A DNA stretch of 64,000 bases, taken from assembly GCA_001801485.1 (NCBI GenBank), contig MGXV01000040.1, positions 37,589 through 101,588 on the forward strand, written 5' to 3'. Made by a program: the position numbers and the translations under genes. Each line of letters starts with the position of its first letter. Within the stretch, counting starts at the first letter, position 1. Positions 36,807 through 46,662 of the stretch are shown here, piece by piece. The stretch is from Gammaproteobacteria bacterium RIFCSPHIGHO2_12_FULL_37_14 (GTDB lineage Bacteria > Pseudomonadota > Gammaproteobacteria > DSM-16500). Below the pieces are notes generated by a model. That model worked only from the letters and a program-made list of their open reading frames with translations, did no database searches and had not been told where the DNA came from.

Positions 36807-37349
36807 ATGTTATTAAAAAATACTGCTACTTCCTATGGCAGCGTCGCTAAATTTTTCCATTGGCTGATTGTTATTCTGCTGTTGTGTATGCTGGTGTTTG
36901 GATATTTTCTCGATGATATACCCAAAGCATACCAAGGGATGGCGTACAACATTCATAAATTAACAGGCCTTACTATCCTGTCATTAATGATTTTGCGTGC
37001 CTTGTGGGCGTTGATAAATCCTAAACCTGAGTTGCCGGCGACGGATCCTGCTTGGCAGCACTCAGGTGCCAGAATAGTGCATTTGTTGTTGTATGTCGTG
37101 GTGATAGCAATGCCACTGGCTGGTTGGATTGGTTCGTCTGCTGCCAATAAACCGCCGCACATTGGCGACTTCAATCTACTGTTGCCAGTCGCTCAAGATA
37201 AAGCATTAACCGAAGCATCTTTTGATATGCATAATCAATTAGCGATTATTATTATTGTTTTAATTAGTTTACATATTCTTGCTGCTTTGTATCATCATTT
37301 TATCCAAAAAGATAATATCCTACGACGTATGCTACCTGGTCGTGGTTAA
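36807..37349 (+). CDS. Cytochrome b561
   Basis: A 180-residue, four-helix dihaem membrane protein of the CybB/YceJ type. The helix-borne histidines expected to bind haem are visible in FHWLIVILLL, NIHKLTGLTILSLM, HLLLYVVVIAMPLAGWIGS and LISLHILAALYHHFIQKDNILRRML. Such proteins oxidise ubiquinol or handle superoxide at the inner membrane. It lies 33 nt after the prepilin gene on the same strand; its last 18 nt overlap the convergent Clp-like gene. Confidence 0.92.
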   Translation: MLLKNTATSYGSVAKFFHWLIVILLLCMLVFGYFLDDIPKAYQGMAYNIHKLTGLTILSLMILRALWALINPKPELPATDPAWQHSGARIVHLLLYVVVIAMPLAGWIGSSAANKPPHIGDFNLLLPVAQDKALTEASFDMHNQLAIIIIVLISLHILAALYHHFIQKDNILRRMLPGRG

Positions 37350-39134
37350 ATGCAGCCATTCGCACCGTAACACCTGGCCGGTTTCATTTAATTGTAAAAA
37401 TAATTGATTAGAATTGTTTTTGTTGTCAATTTGGCTCACGACAGTTTGTTCGACGTGTATATATAATTGTTTGAGTGGTTGTTCAATATCAATAAGAGCT
37501 TGCTTCATCACTTCACTAGCTAAATATCGTATGACTTCTGGTGCATAACCTAATTCAATGCCATAGAGCGCATTCAATTGTTTGCCTAACAATTTTAAAC
37601 GTACTCGGATGATATTTTCCACGGCAGATTTATTGAGAGGCAGAAAAGGAATAATGTGAACGAGTTGGTGCAAAGCAGGCAATTGAGTCTTTAACTCGGG
37701 CAATACGGCGTCAATTATTTCTTGTGGTGAATACGGAGATAAGTCAGTGATTGAAGATGAACTGTTACCCGAAACCAGCTGCATTAAATCGAGAGTATGA
37801 GGATCATTATTTTGTTCGAGTTTGCTGACACATTCTGCTAAACAAGAAGCGCCAATAGTGGTAGCAAAGATCAAGCTTGCGTGCTGAAAGCAATGTAAGT
37901 TTCCTTGTGCATCTCGAGCATATCCTGTGTTTAAAATTTCAACCAATTGTTCCATGATAGATAGAGGTGATTTTTCAATCGTCGCAAAATAAATGACGGC
38001 ATAAGGCGTTTCTTTCATAATCGCTTGTAAAGTGAAGAGTTGCTTGCTTGTATGGCTGCAAAATTTCATTTCCCAAATCGAATGTATAGAAGATTGCCAG
38101 GGATTAGCGTAAAACAACATACTTGATTGTTTAAATAAATATTCCGTTAAAGCGAGAGCAGTTGCTTTTTTTCCTACCTCTTTTGGTCCAGTAAATAAAA
38201 GGCTGCAAAATGGACCAAAGTATTCACGCAAGTGAGCATGAGATTGTTGCAAGGCTTGACCAAGTAGAGTAAGCGCGTTTTCTTGGCTGAAAATCTTTTG
38301 TTGGGTAGCCTGAATAAATTCATGATAATTAAATTTATGTAGTTGTAAATGTGATACAGGAATACGAGTCCATTCGGATAATACTTGCAATAGCGTGACG
38401 TGCGTTAGCATGGGTTTAAGGGAAGTGGGTTGGTTCACTGAAGTAATTATTCCAGCACGTCCGGCACAGCTATCCAATAATAATAATGTTTTTTCTAAAG
38501 ATGAATCAGTGCTAAGAAAACGTTTAGCAAGCAAATAAGCGGCTGATAATAATTCGTCTGGGATCAGAACATGATGAAAACTTTCCAATTCATTACATTG
38601 ATGTTTCAGTATAGTATGAATATTGGATTCGGAAAGTGCATGAATCGATAGAACATTAAAGTCTTGTGCAAACTGTCCTATGTTCACTTGCTCGTCAGCT
38701 AATAGTAATAAGCGACATTTTGGATGAGCGATTAAAGATGTCATTTGCTTGCGAAGAAGCAGTTCATGATTTGGCAAAGCGATAATTAAATATTTTTCAC
38801 TCGCATCTAGTAAACCTTTGAGCGATTGTAAGGCATCATCAAAATAATATTCGCGATCTCCAATATCCAAATAAATACAATCAGCATTTTGTAAATAAAA
38901 AGGAATATTCGCTGCAGATAAAAAAAGAACGAATGCTTCAGTGAATGCTATATACAGTTGTCGTGGCATCGGTAGATAAAGCAGGGCATGATGACAATTT
39001 TTTCGACAAAAAGTATCTAGAATCAGATTAAATTGTTCATGATCCTTGAAGGGGATAGTTGCATTTTTTTTTATCGTTGAGGCGGAGATTAATTTTCCTG
39101 GCGTAGCAAGAATATTTGTTTTATCACTTAACAT
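37332..39134 (-). CDS. Degenerate Clp/Hsp100-like AAA+ protein
   Basis: A 600-residue protein whose second half aligns by eye with the D2 domain of ClpA/ClpB. Residues 316-323 (GPKEVGKKA) stand at Walker A, AVIYFATIEKSPLSIMEQLVEILNTG (379 onward) at the Walker B block, LIFATTIGAS (421-430) at sensor 1, and PLNKSAVENIIRVRLKLL at the D2-small domain. The Walker B acidic pair (DE of DEIEK) is replaced by AT, and the P-loop Thr by Lys, so ATP hydrolysis is probably lost. Near 197-230 AAYLLAKRFLSTDSSLEKTLLLLDSCAG resembles the end of D1, but no D1 P-loop is seen, and the N-terminal 180 residues are unrecognised. The reading frame is intact. An adaptor, scaffold or secretion-linked role is possible; none is shown. 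Confidence 0.72.
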   Translation of the reverse strand: MLSDKTNILATPGKLISASTIKKNATIPFKDHEQFNLILDTFCRKNCHHALLYLPMPRQLYIAFTEAFVLFLSAANIPFYLQNADCIYLDIGDREYYFDDALQSLKGLLDASEKYLIIALPNHELLLRKQMTSLIAHPKCRLLLLADEQVNIGQFAQDFNVLSIHALSESNIHTILKHQCNELESFHHVLIPDELLSAAYLLAKRFLSTDSSLEKTLLLLDSCAGRAGIITSVNQPTSLKPMLTHVTLLQVLSEWTRIPVSHLQLHKFNYHEFIQATQQKIFSQENALTLLGQALQQSHAHLREYFGPFCSLLFTGPKEVGKKATALALTEYLFKQSSMLFYANPWQSSIHSIWEMKFCSHTSKQLFTLQAIMKETPYAVIYFATIEKSPLSIMEQLVEILNTGYARDAQGNLHCFQHASLIFATTIGASCLAECVSKLEQNNDPHTLDLMQLVSGNSSSSITDLSPYSPQEIIDAVLPELKTQLPALHQLVHIIPFLPLNKSAVENIIRVRLKLLGKQLNALYGIELGYAPEVIRYLASEVMKQALIDIEQPLKQLYIHVEQTVVSQIDNKNNSNQLFLQLNETGQVLRCEWLHLTTTR

Positions 39135-39146
39135 AGATCAATCCTA

Positions 39147-39425
39147 TTAACGTAAGAAACATTTTAATGAAAACACAATATTTCTTCCAGGAGCCGGATA
39201 AAAGCAACGCTCTGTAGATTCATAACGTACTTCATTTTTCAGTTATACGGTAATTTAAGCCAGCGCTCAAGTTACTTTCATTGTTTGATATCAGCGCCGC
39301 ACGTTTTTTGAATGCCATCCTTGTGGCGAATAATAAGCAGAATTTTCTCGCATTCCTAAATTAAAAATCTGGCGCTGTATAAATGCTATTTGATTCTCGC
39401 TAGAATACAATGTTATTGTTTGAAT
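39147..39425 (-). pseudogene. Relic of a TonB-dependent receptor C-terminus
   Basis: The 311-nt gap before the gene at 39446 has no intact gene. Its minus strand reads as three consecutive outer-membrane-receptor pieces in shifted frames. First comes TLYSSENQIAFIQRQIFNLG...YYSPQGWHSKNVRR and a stop; then SNNESNLSAGLNYRITEK and a stop; then NEVRYESTER, CFYPAPGRNIVFSL and KCFLR before TAA at 39147-39149. YPAPGRN near the end and a final aromatic-rich strand are typical of TonB-dependent receptor C-termini, and NVRRADI/NESNLSAGLNY fits the penultimate strands. At least two frameshifts and loss of everything upstream indicate a decayed gene. Confidence 0.55.
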
Positions 39426-39445
39426 CTAGCATTTAGAGAACAAAT

Positions 39446-41590
39446 ATGAATTCTGCACTCACAACTTGGCGACAGCGCATTTTGCTTACTCTGTTATTTA
39501 CGTTGATTGCTATGATGTTATTATCTCCGCTTTCTTCTAATACAAGTATCCCTAACCTATGGGATATTTGGAATCATATTGCCACTATTGCGCATGCAAA
39601 ATTAGCAATAGCCGAAGGTCAGTTTCCATTACGCGTTGCCCCAACAGAATTCTATGGTTGGCGCTATCCTCAATTTCAATTCTATTCACCCACTAGCTAT
39701 ACCATAGGAGGATTCATCTACCAATGGCTGACACCAAGCAATCCTTTCCTTGCTTATAAAATTACTTTAGGTATGGCTTTGGTATTCGGAGGGCTTTTTT
39801 TCTATCGCCTTGCTTTTTGGTTAGTACAATCTAAACCAGCAGCGTTATTGAGTTCCATTGTTTATTTAACATCGCCGTATTATATAATTGTTATCAATCA
39901 CGTTGGCGGGTTTAATGAAGCGATTGCTTTGGGTATTCTTCCAGCTACTATCTATTACTCTATTCAACGCTATTACTATCCAAAAAATAACATCATTTTA
40001 TTACAAACAGCGTTGACATGGTATTTACTAGCGACGATTCATTTGATTACATTTTTGTACACGTCCATTGTGTTAGCATTATTATTATTAGCGATCACTT
40101 TAAAAAATCGGCATCATTGGTTGAATTTACTAAATGTTGGTATTGGATATGCATTTGGTAGCATGTTAGCCATGTGGTATTTAGGCCCAATTTTTTTGCT
40201 GGGTAAGTATTTTGCTATTACACGAAGTGTATCGGTAGATTTTTATGCACCTTCCCTGGCTAATCTATTTTCGCCCACGGTGAATATTTCTGGCGGAGTC
40301 ATGCATGGAGCGGGTTATATCAATGTGATTAGTCAAATTCACCCTAATTTAGGCATACCTATTCTTTTTGCATTCGGTATGAGTGTCTATGGTCTATTTC
40401 AACGATTCTTAAGTAGAACAAGTCGTTCTGGTTATTGGTTTCCCTATTTACTAGGAATGTTTTTCCTTGCGTTTTTAATGGTTTGGTCGCCGATAAATAT
40501 TTGGCATAGACTACCGAAATTTCTTTCTATGTTTCAATATACTTGGCGGTTGCTTAGCCAAGTGATTTGGGTAGGTGCTTTGCTATTTGCTTGTGTCCTT
40601 ATTTGGATGTTTAAAAAAGAAATTAATCTCAGGCAAACAGTGTTAGGTATGATATTTATCATGGTATGCTCTAGTGCTTGGTTGCCGATTACTGAACGAT
40701 CGTTTATCGATATCAATCATTTTTTAAAAAAACCTGAATTAATCACCAATCCAGATTCTTATGTCCTTGATGCAAGAAAAAATAAAAACTTGATACAAGG
40801 AATGGATAGGATGACATTAGATGCCTTTATTACAAAGACAGCCGCTAGATCATTAAATCTTGAGTCGTCCTATTCAATTTCTAAAGATTTAATCAATTCA
40901 TTACCAGGATTGTATATTGCTATAGAAGGGCATATACCCAAGGATATTGCATTTCACAACAAACAACTGATTGTGCTTGCTAATCAAATCACTTTAAATA
41001 AATTTGTATTAAAACCAGGTGCATATCATTGGAACATTGCTTTAAATAAGATGCGGGAATTATTGAAAAATAAATCTTCTATTCAACTGAAATTTAAAAT
41101 AATAAATGCTAAGAACAATCATATTTCACCCAAAGTCACTATTCCAGTGGAATCAGTGAACCTAACTGGTTTTATGAAGCCATCTGAATTTTTGTCAGTG
41201 AATCAGATAGAGAAGTCTTGCAAACAGCAACAGGCAGACACCATTTGTAACATTTATGTGCCAAAAAATATTCAGTTATTAGAATTGCCGATATTATATT
41301 ATCCAGACATGTTACGTATTACCTTAAATGGAAAAGTCATACCCTACCAAAATCTGTTCTATCAGAAATATCTTCTGACCAGCATTACTCCACTACCCAA
41401 TCAAATGAATGAAATAAAGGTTCAATTTACGGGTATGTTGTGGGCCAATACATTTAGTTCGCTTGCTTGGGGAATGTGGGGGTTGTTTTTGTTATTTATT
41501 GTATTAAAAAAATTGCAAACGAAAATAGTGCTGACATTTACTCAAGTGGGTGTTGAAATTATCCCGCAGGCGAACGTTTACTCAAAATAA
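39446..41590 (+). CDS. Polytopic membrane protein, GT-C glycosyltransferase/YfhO-like
   Basis: A 714-residue protein with about ten to twelve hydrophobic helices over residues 10-430, a large non-membrane region (about 430-680) and a final helix (NTFSSLAWGMWGLFLLFIVL). The N-terminal loop after helix 1 has WDIWNHIATIAHAKLAIAEG and GWRYPQFQFYSPTSY, resembling the 6-pyruvoyl-tetrahydropterin-synthase-related membrane family and GT-C enzymes, whose first external loop holds the catalytic Asp. These use polyprenyl-phosphate sugars in the periplasm. Acceptor unknown. It converges with the next gene, overlapping it by 32 nt. Confidence 0.72.
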   Translation: MNSALTTWRQRILLTLLFTLIAMMLLSPLSSNTSIPNLWDIWNHIATIAHAKLAIAEGQFPLRVAPTEFYGWRYPQFQFYSPTSYTIGGFIYQWLTPSNPFLAYKITLGMALVFGGLFFYRLAFWLVQSKPAALLSSIVYLTSPYYIIVINHVGGFNEAIALGILPATIYYSIQRYYYPKNNIILLQTALTWYLLATIHLITFLYTSIVLALLLLAITLKNRHHWLNLLNVGIGYAFGSMLAMWYLGPIFLLGKYFAITRSVSVDFYAPSLANLFSPTVNISGGVMHGAGYINVISQIHPNLGIPILFAFGMSVYGLFQRFLSRTSRSGYWFPYLLGMFFLAFLMVWSPINIWHRLPKFLSMFQYTWRLLSQVIWVGALLFACVLIWMFKKEINLRQTVLGMIFIMVCSSAWLPITERSFIDINHFLKKPELITNPDSYVLDARKNKNLIQGMDRMTLDAFITKTAARSLNLESSYSISKDLINSLPGLYIAIEGHIPKDIAFHNKQLIVLANQITLNKFVLKPGAYHWNIALNKMRELLKNKSSIQLKFKIINAKNNHISPKVTIPVESVNLTGFMKPSEFLSVNQIEKSCKQQQADTICNIYVPKNIQLLELPILYYPDMLRITLNGKVIPYQNLFYQKYLLTSITPLPNQMNEIKVQFTGMLWANTFSSLAWGMWGLFLLFIVLKKLQTKIVLTFTQVGVEIIPQANVYSK

Positions 41591-43157
41591 TATCAGTTTG
41601 ATTAACACTTCTATCCCATACTAAGTGAATCGCATTGGATTTTTCTGGTTCCTTCCAGAAAATGGGAAGATGCGGATAGATGGGTGTTAGCCAGTGTTCT
41701 TTAATATAAATTTTATTACGAGATAATTGTGGTGATAGCATCATGATGAATGGCACCACAGAATATTGTCGCCATTGAGGCCTGCCAGTATTTACCATCG
41801 TTGGAAAATAGCTGACGATGATATCTTTGGAAGCGCTTTCTGGATGGTTCTGACGGTAGTCTGAAACGGCATTTAGTAATTGATTACTGTAGGTGCTTGC
41901 GACGGATTCAATTGGTATCCTGCGGAAATTTGAATATAGTGGAGTTAGAATATAACAAGCGATTAATACTAAAAGAGGAGAAAGATAACATAATATGTGA
42001 AACGTTCTATTTGAAACATTCGATAGCAAATAGATTATTCCAATAAACATCCAGGCGCATATAAACAGCCAATGTCTAGAATAAATTCCAAGTAGATTCC
42101 ACCAATTAAAAGGTAGAAATAAATCGATAGTAATGGCGAGAATTAATTCTAATATAATTAACGTTAACAATATATTTTTCTGGGGACGCTTATTAAGAAA
42201 AGAAATGATTAATGTAAAGGCTACAATAAAGGGCGCAAAGGTTAATAGTTGAGTGACTTGTTGTATACCAAACAGGCCAAGCTCACTCGCAGGAACCAAT
42301 CCATTCATCGAATAAGGGCCACCGCTTAACCACCAATAAGCTCGGCTATAAAGCAATATTTTTAGAAAATACAGGTTTTTCATGGCTATAAGTGGTGCAA
42401 ATATATCGTCAACGAAGCCACTGATCACTTGATGCCATGCTAATAAAAAAAGTGGAATAATCAAGACGGTTAACACAGCTAACAATGTCAATAATTTTAA
42501 TCTAGCTTTTTTAATTTTAATAAGACGCAATAGAGGGATTGACCATGCAATTGCTAAATACAAAAAACCACCAATATGACTGAAAATAGCTAACAGCGTA
42601 TAAGCTAAAAAAATGATTGTAGTTTGTAATTTAACGCGTCCTGCTAGAATCAATTCCGATTCAAGGCACCATAAGGAAACAGCTGATATAGTAGCTGAAA
42701 ATACGGCTAAGGTATAAGCGATCAAACCCCAGATAAAATGAGTGGTATGTAAAAATAAAAATACTGGGCCAAGGATAATTCCGATGGTACATAGAGCGCG
42801 TAAAAAAGACATGCCTAATAATAAGCAAAAACTATAACACATGGAAATAATTAAAAAAATAACCGTCAGGTAGCTAGCTAATGCAATTTCTAAGAAAGCG
42901 GCACCAAATATCAATGTCCAAAATCGAATAATTGAATCAAGTAATCGATACGTTAATGCGGATTGATAGTGATAATATTTGAGAGGTTGATCTGCCATCA
43001 TTCCCATGACAACATGTGGCGAAAAATCAACTAAAGGCGGAATAGAATAATAGCAGATAAATGCGATTAAAATGGCAATAGCAATGAGTGGATTGATTGC
43101 TATAAATATTGAATGATGCCAATTCGTTTTACTCACAAACAAACTCCAAAAATTCAT
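41559..43157 (-). CDS. Polytopic membrane protein, GT-C-like, unknown function
   Basis: A 532-residue protein with roughly ten to twelve hydrophobic helices and a short C-terminal soluble part (after about residue 420) containing YFPTMVNTGRPQWRQYSVVPF. The first external loop has YSIPPLVDFSPHVVMGMMADQPLKYYHYQSALTYRLLD, with an Asp placed as in GT-C transferases. No family is recognised with certainty. It is last in a minus-strand run metK - 621-residue membrane protein - secreted protein - this gene, with a spacing of only 9 nt from the gene before it. Confidence 0.65.
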   Translation of the reverse strand: MNFWSLFVSKTNWHHSIFIAINPLIAIAILIAFICYYSIPPLVDFSPHVVMGMMADQPLKYYHYQSALTYRLLDSIIRFWTLIFGAAFLEIALASYLTVIFLIISMCYSFCLLLGMSFLRALCTIGIILGPVFLFLHTTHFIWGLIAYTLAVFSATISAVSLWCLESELILAGRVKLQTTIIFLAYTLLAIFSHIGGFLYLAIAWSIPLLRLIKIKKARLKLLTLLAVLTVLIIPLFLLAWHQVISGFVDDIFAPLIAMKNLYFLKILLYSRAYWWLSGGPYSMNGLVPASELGLFGIQQVTQLLTFAPFIVAFTLIISFLNKRPQKNILLTLIILELILAITIDLFLPFNWWNLLGIYSRHWLFICAWMFIGIIYLLSNVSNRTFHILCYLSPLLVLIACYILTPLYSNFRRIPIESVASTYSNQLLNAVSDYRQNHPESASKDIIVSYFPTMVNTGRPQWRQYSVVPFIMMLSPQLSRNKIYIKEHWLTPIYPHLPIFWKEPEKSNAIHLVWDRSVNQTDIILSKRSPAG

Positions 43158-43166
43158 TTGAGATTA

Positions 43167-43589
43167 TTATTTTCCATTTCTGGCTAGCTGGGGCGATGGT
43201 TTCGTATGTTGAAAGGTACAATTTTTTAGCCCAGCTGCACAATGCATGGACCCACTCACTGAGTACCATGAGTTTTTTGCTAGATGAGGACGAAAATTAT
43301 TTTTTGCTAGGTAGGCTCTTGCTTCTGAACCATTCCAATCTCGATAGTAACAGCGAAGCGAATTCTGTTGGTTGTTGTTCTTATGCCATTCAGCCAGAGT
43401 AAATTGTTGAGCGTATTTTTTAAATTGTTCAAGATGTTTTGCGCTGAGTAGTTGATGACTTTCACTATCGTGCAATTGCCAAGTGTGTAACTTACCTTTT
43501 TTGATATCGCTAATACTAGGGCAAGTTTCAGCATAAATTGACTGTATATGTATTATAAAAAAAATAAAAATTGCGATAAGCTTTCGCAT
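43167..43589 (-). CDS. Small secreted protein of unknown function
   Basis: About 140 residues with a clear Sec signal peptide (RKLIAIFIFFIIHIQSIYA, cleavage at AYA-like YAE). The mature part (ETCPSISDIKKGKLHTWQLHDSES...) has four cysteines and many Asn/His/Trp residues and is not recognised; the opening CPSI motif followed by a Trp-rich beta pattern occurs in small Legionellales exported proteins, from memory only. The ATG at 43589 is chosen since GGAG lies 8 nt upstream; a GTG at 43592 overlaps the previous stop. It sits between two GT-C-like membrane proteins and may serve the same periplasmic pathway. Confidence 0.7.
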   Translation of the reverse strand: MRKLIAIFIFFIIHIQSIYAETCPSISDIKKGKLHTWQLHDSESHQLLSAKHLEQFKKYAQQFTLAEWHKNNNQQNSLRCYYRDWNGSEARAYLAKNNFRPHLAKNSWYSVSGSMHCAAGLKNCTFQHTKPSPQLARNGK

Positions 43590-43591
43590 CA

Positions 43592-45457
43592 CTATTTTCT
43601 CCTGTATAAAGCAAATTTATATGCATTCGTTTTTTCGATTGTCGCATAGTACTGATAATTGCGCCATGCCATTCTAAATGTTGGATCGCTAGAAAGCTCA
43701 TTGATATAGTCAAAATTATAATTTTCAAGATAGGGTTTATTTTTTTGGACATCGATGAAAACAAGTGTAGGTTTGAAAATATCTAATTCATTTGCAATGT
43801 TTTTAACAAAATAAGCTTTATCATCATTTAATTGCTGAAGTTGATGAGAGTTATTTGTTTGAGAATATTGTTTAATTATGCCTGCCAACCAAGCAAAGCT
43901 AGGATATTGGGAAATAGGTTGCGAAGTTGTGTCATCAATAATTGGAAATTCATTCACCATCGTGGTTGATAAGAAGTAGACAGATTGTTGAGGGGCAAGT
44001 ATACGCATAGCATTGATTAGCGGCTTCATGGTGTCTTTGTATGCCATAAATCCATTAATCAGCAAATAGGTATGATAAGTTGGTAATGCTGATATGAAAA
44101 AAACTAAATAACTGGTAACGATGAGATGATCGCTTTTGGTATTGCTTCTCAGTATGCATAAAGTCAGTAACATGGAAAATGTTAACAGCGTCATCGAAAA
44201 TTGATGAGCATTCCAAGTATCAAATTTCAAAAATGTTGCAACTAAGAAGCTTATAGCAATCATTAGTAAAGTAAGGCTAGATAACCACCAAGCATTTTTA
44301 TTTGGGTAAGCTAGACGAAGAATGGCCAAGCAAAAAACAGTTAAAAAACTAAAAAAAGTGCTAGGTGAGAATATAATAATAGTCCAAATAGTTGGATAAT
44401 AGGATGCAAAAAAAATAATTAATAATAAAATTAAGCCAATTTTTTCCATTAAATAATGAGAGGTTTTAAAAGGATGTAATAATAAATCGAATAACAAAAT
44501 AGTCAGGATAATTGCTAGTGAAAAAGCAGGAAATAAATGATATTCCCATGGCGATCGTTGCAAAATATAAATCAATAGAAAGCTAATAAATGATACAATT
44601 AAAACACTGGTTAAAATGTTAATTTCTTTTATTTGTTTAATCATGGGATATTGAATGAAATATAATAATAAAATGAGCCCACAAAAAAACATGGGGAAAT
44701 TAAATAAAATTTGTGTCCAAGGGAAATGGTAACTGTGGTAATGATATCTGGCAATTAAAGGTAGAATAATAGTAATATAATCTCGATGAAATAAAAAAAT
44801 AATGACTATATAAGTAATCAATACTAGGAATACTGTTATTGTTTCTGCGCGCAACCAGGCTAAATAATTTTTTTTGCGATAGATATAGTAAGCTTCAAGA
44901 AAAACTAGTGTAATAGGAAAGAACGGCTTGATCGCCAAGCCGATACTAGCAAATAACCCTATTAAAATAGTATGTTTAGCTGAGTTGTTTGATAATAATC
45001 GACTATACACCAACAACACATAGGGCATGATTAAAATAAAAAATAGATGTTCGCGCTGGCCAAAATCAGTCGGTAATGGCAGAGCAAGGAATGTAGCAGC
45101 GAGTGTCAGTAAAAATAAATTGGATTGAGCACGATCATTGTGTTTATTTGACCATAATAAATAACCGCACAGACAAAGCGATAAACTAGCTAGCACAAAA
45201 ATAAATAGTCGAAAAGCTAAAGTAATTGGAATAGAAAAAAATTTTGAAAGCATCACCGGGAGAGAATAAAGATATAAAAACATAGGAGGTGATGGTTCAA
45301 AAAATTCTTTAGCATAATGACCGCCAGCAAGTAATCGCTTGGCTTCTTGCAATCCCCAGCTGACATCCCAATTAAAAAGTAGTGTCGATTGGATCATCCA
45401 TGCAGATAGATAAATAATAATCAGCGGAATAACAAGGTAACTAGCTTTTTGCAGCAT
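43592..45457 (-). CDS. Polytopic membrane protein, GT-C/ArnT-like
   Basis: A 621-residue inner-membrane protein with about twelve hydrophobic helices in the first ~480 residues and a C-terminal periplasmic part of ~140 residues. The first external loop reads [36 protein letters not shown]. The Asp after a Trp plus the E-x-x-P-P-x-x-x-Y region strongly resembles PMT/ArnT-type GT-C glycosyltransferases that use polyprenyl-phosphate sugar donors. Its start overlaps the end of metK by 17 nt, so it is translated together with metK. The acceptor (LPS, protein or polymer) is unknown. Confidence 0.75.
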   Translation of the reverse strand: MLQKASYLVIPLIIIYLSAWMIQSTLLFNWDVSWGLQEAKRLLAGGHYAKEFFEPSPPMFLYLYSLPVMLSKFFSIPITLAFRLFIFVLASLSLCLCGYLLWSNKHNDRAQSNLFLLTLAATFLALPLPTDFGQREHLFFILIMPYVLLVYSRLLSNNSAKHTILIGLFASIGLAIKPFFPITLVFLEAYYIYRKKNYLAWLRAETITVFLVLITYIVIIFLFHRDYITIILPLIARYHYHSYHFPWTQILFNFPMFFCGLILLLYFIQYPMIKQIKEINILTSVLIVSFISFLLIYILQRSPWEYHLFPAFSLAIILTILLFDLLLHPFKTSHYLMEKIGLILLLIIFFASYYPTIWTIIIFSPSTFFSFLTVFCLAILRLAYPNKNAWWLSSLTLLMIAISFLVATFLKFDTWNAHQFSMTLLTFSMLLTLCILRSNTKSDHLIVTSYLVFFISALPTYHTYLLINGFMAYKDTMKPLINAMRILAPQQSVYFLSTTMVNEFPIIDDTTSQPISQYPSFAWLAGIIKQYSQTNNSHQLQQLNDDKAYFVKNIANELDIFKPTLVFIDVQKNKPYLENYNFDYINELSSDPTFRMAWRNYQYYATIEKTNAYKFALYRRK

Positions 45458-46601
45458 CGCGTAATTGTTCGGCTTTATCAGTTTTTTCCCAACTTAAATC
45501 CAAATCATCGCGACCAAAATGACCGTACGTTGCTGTGGGAAGATAAATAGGTTGTAAAAGATTAAGCATTTTAATAATACTATGAGGACGTAAGTCAAAG
45601 TGGTTCAATATCAGTTGGATTAATTTATGATTAGAAATTTTGCCCGTACCGAAAGTATCAATATAAATAGAAGTAGGTTCAGCTAGCCCTATTGCATAAG
45701 AGAGTTGAATTTCACAGCGATCGGCCAGTCCTGCAGCAACAATATTTTTTGCAACATAGCGAGCAGCATAGGCAGCCGATCGATCCACTTTAGAGGGATC
45801 TTTACCTGAAAAACAACCACCGCCGTGATGAGCCATGCCACCATAAGTATCAACAATAATTTTTCGACCGGTTAAACCACAATCGCCTTGTGGACCACCA
45901 ATAACAAATCGACCAGTAGGATTGACCAAAAATTTAGTTTGCTTTAACCATTTTTCTGGGAAAGTGGGTTTAATAATTTCTTCAATGACCGCTTCAACTA
46001 GATTTGCGTAAGGAATATCAGGATCATGTTGTGTTGATAACACCACACTGGTGACAGCCACAGGTTGATGATTGACGTATTGAACAGTGACTTGTGATTT
46101 TGCATCGGGTCGCAGCCAAGGCAATATACCTTCTTTGCGTAACTGTGCTTGACGTTTCATTAACTGATGCGCATAAACAATCGGTGCAGGCATCAATACG
46201 TCGGTTTCATTACTGGCATAGCCAAACATTAATCCTTGGTCACCAGCACCTTGATCTTCTTGTGATTTTTTTTCAATGCCAACGGCAATATCTGGAGATT
46301 GCTTACCAATTGCGGTGATAACAGCACATGATTCTGCATCAAAGCCGATTTCAGAGCTGATATAGCCAATATCATGAATGACTTTGCGAGCAATTTGCTC
46401 AACGTCTGCCCAAGCTTGAGTGGTAATTTCTCCACCGACAAATACCATGCCGGTTTTAACCAAGGTTTCACAAGCGACGCGCGCAGTTTTATCACTTTTT
46501 AAAATAGCATCAAGAATCGCATCAGAGATTTGATCAGCGATTTTATCAGGATGGCCTTCAGAGACCGATTCAGATGTAAATACAAATTCATTTTGCTGCA
46601 T
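45441..46601 (-). CDS. metK: S-adenosylmethionine synthetase
   Basis: Makes SAM from methionine and ATP. The 386 residues (384 in E. coli) have [20 protein letters not shown], the loop [33 protein letters not shown], and [23 protein letters not shown]. The usual GGGAFSGKD is GGGCFSGKD here (Ala to Cys), probably neutral. It is divergent from the sulfatase gene with a 61-nt gap, too short for a SAM riboswitch, and none is seen. It leads an unusual operon in which GT-C-like membrane protein genes follow. Confidence 0.98.
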   Translation of the reverse strand: MQQNEFVFTSESVSEGHPDKIADQISDAILDAILKSDKTARVACETLVKTGMVFVGGEITTQAWADVEQIARKVIHDIGYISSEIGFDAESCAVITAIGKQSPDIAVGIEKKSQEDQGAGDQGLMFGYASNETDVLMPAPIVYAHQLMKRQAQLRKEGILPWLRPDAKSQVTVQYVNHQPVAVTSVVLSTQHDPDIPYANLVEAVIEEIIKPTFPEKWLKQTKFLVNPTGRFVIGGPQGDCGLTGRKIIVDTYGGMAHHGGGCFSGKDPSKVDRSAAYAARYVAKNIVAAGLADRCEIQLSYAIGLAEPTSIYIDTFGTGKISNHKLIQLILNHFDLRPHSIIKMLNLLQPIYLPTATYGHFGRDDLDLSWEKTDKAEQLRDAAKS

Positions 46602-46662
46602 GATTGCTGTTGGTTGCCGAAATTATGTACTATAGCACATTGTCAGTATCGTAGGAAAGTGC

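Noticed and set aside
46602..46662. Possible SAM riboswitch upstream of metK
   Set aside because: The divergent gap is only 61 nt and shows no SAM-I or SAM-II type structure.
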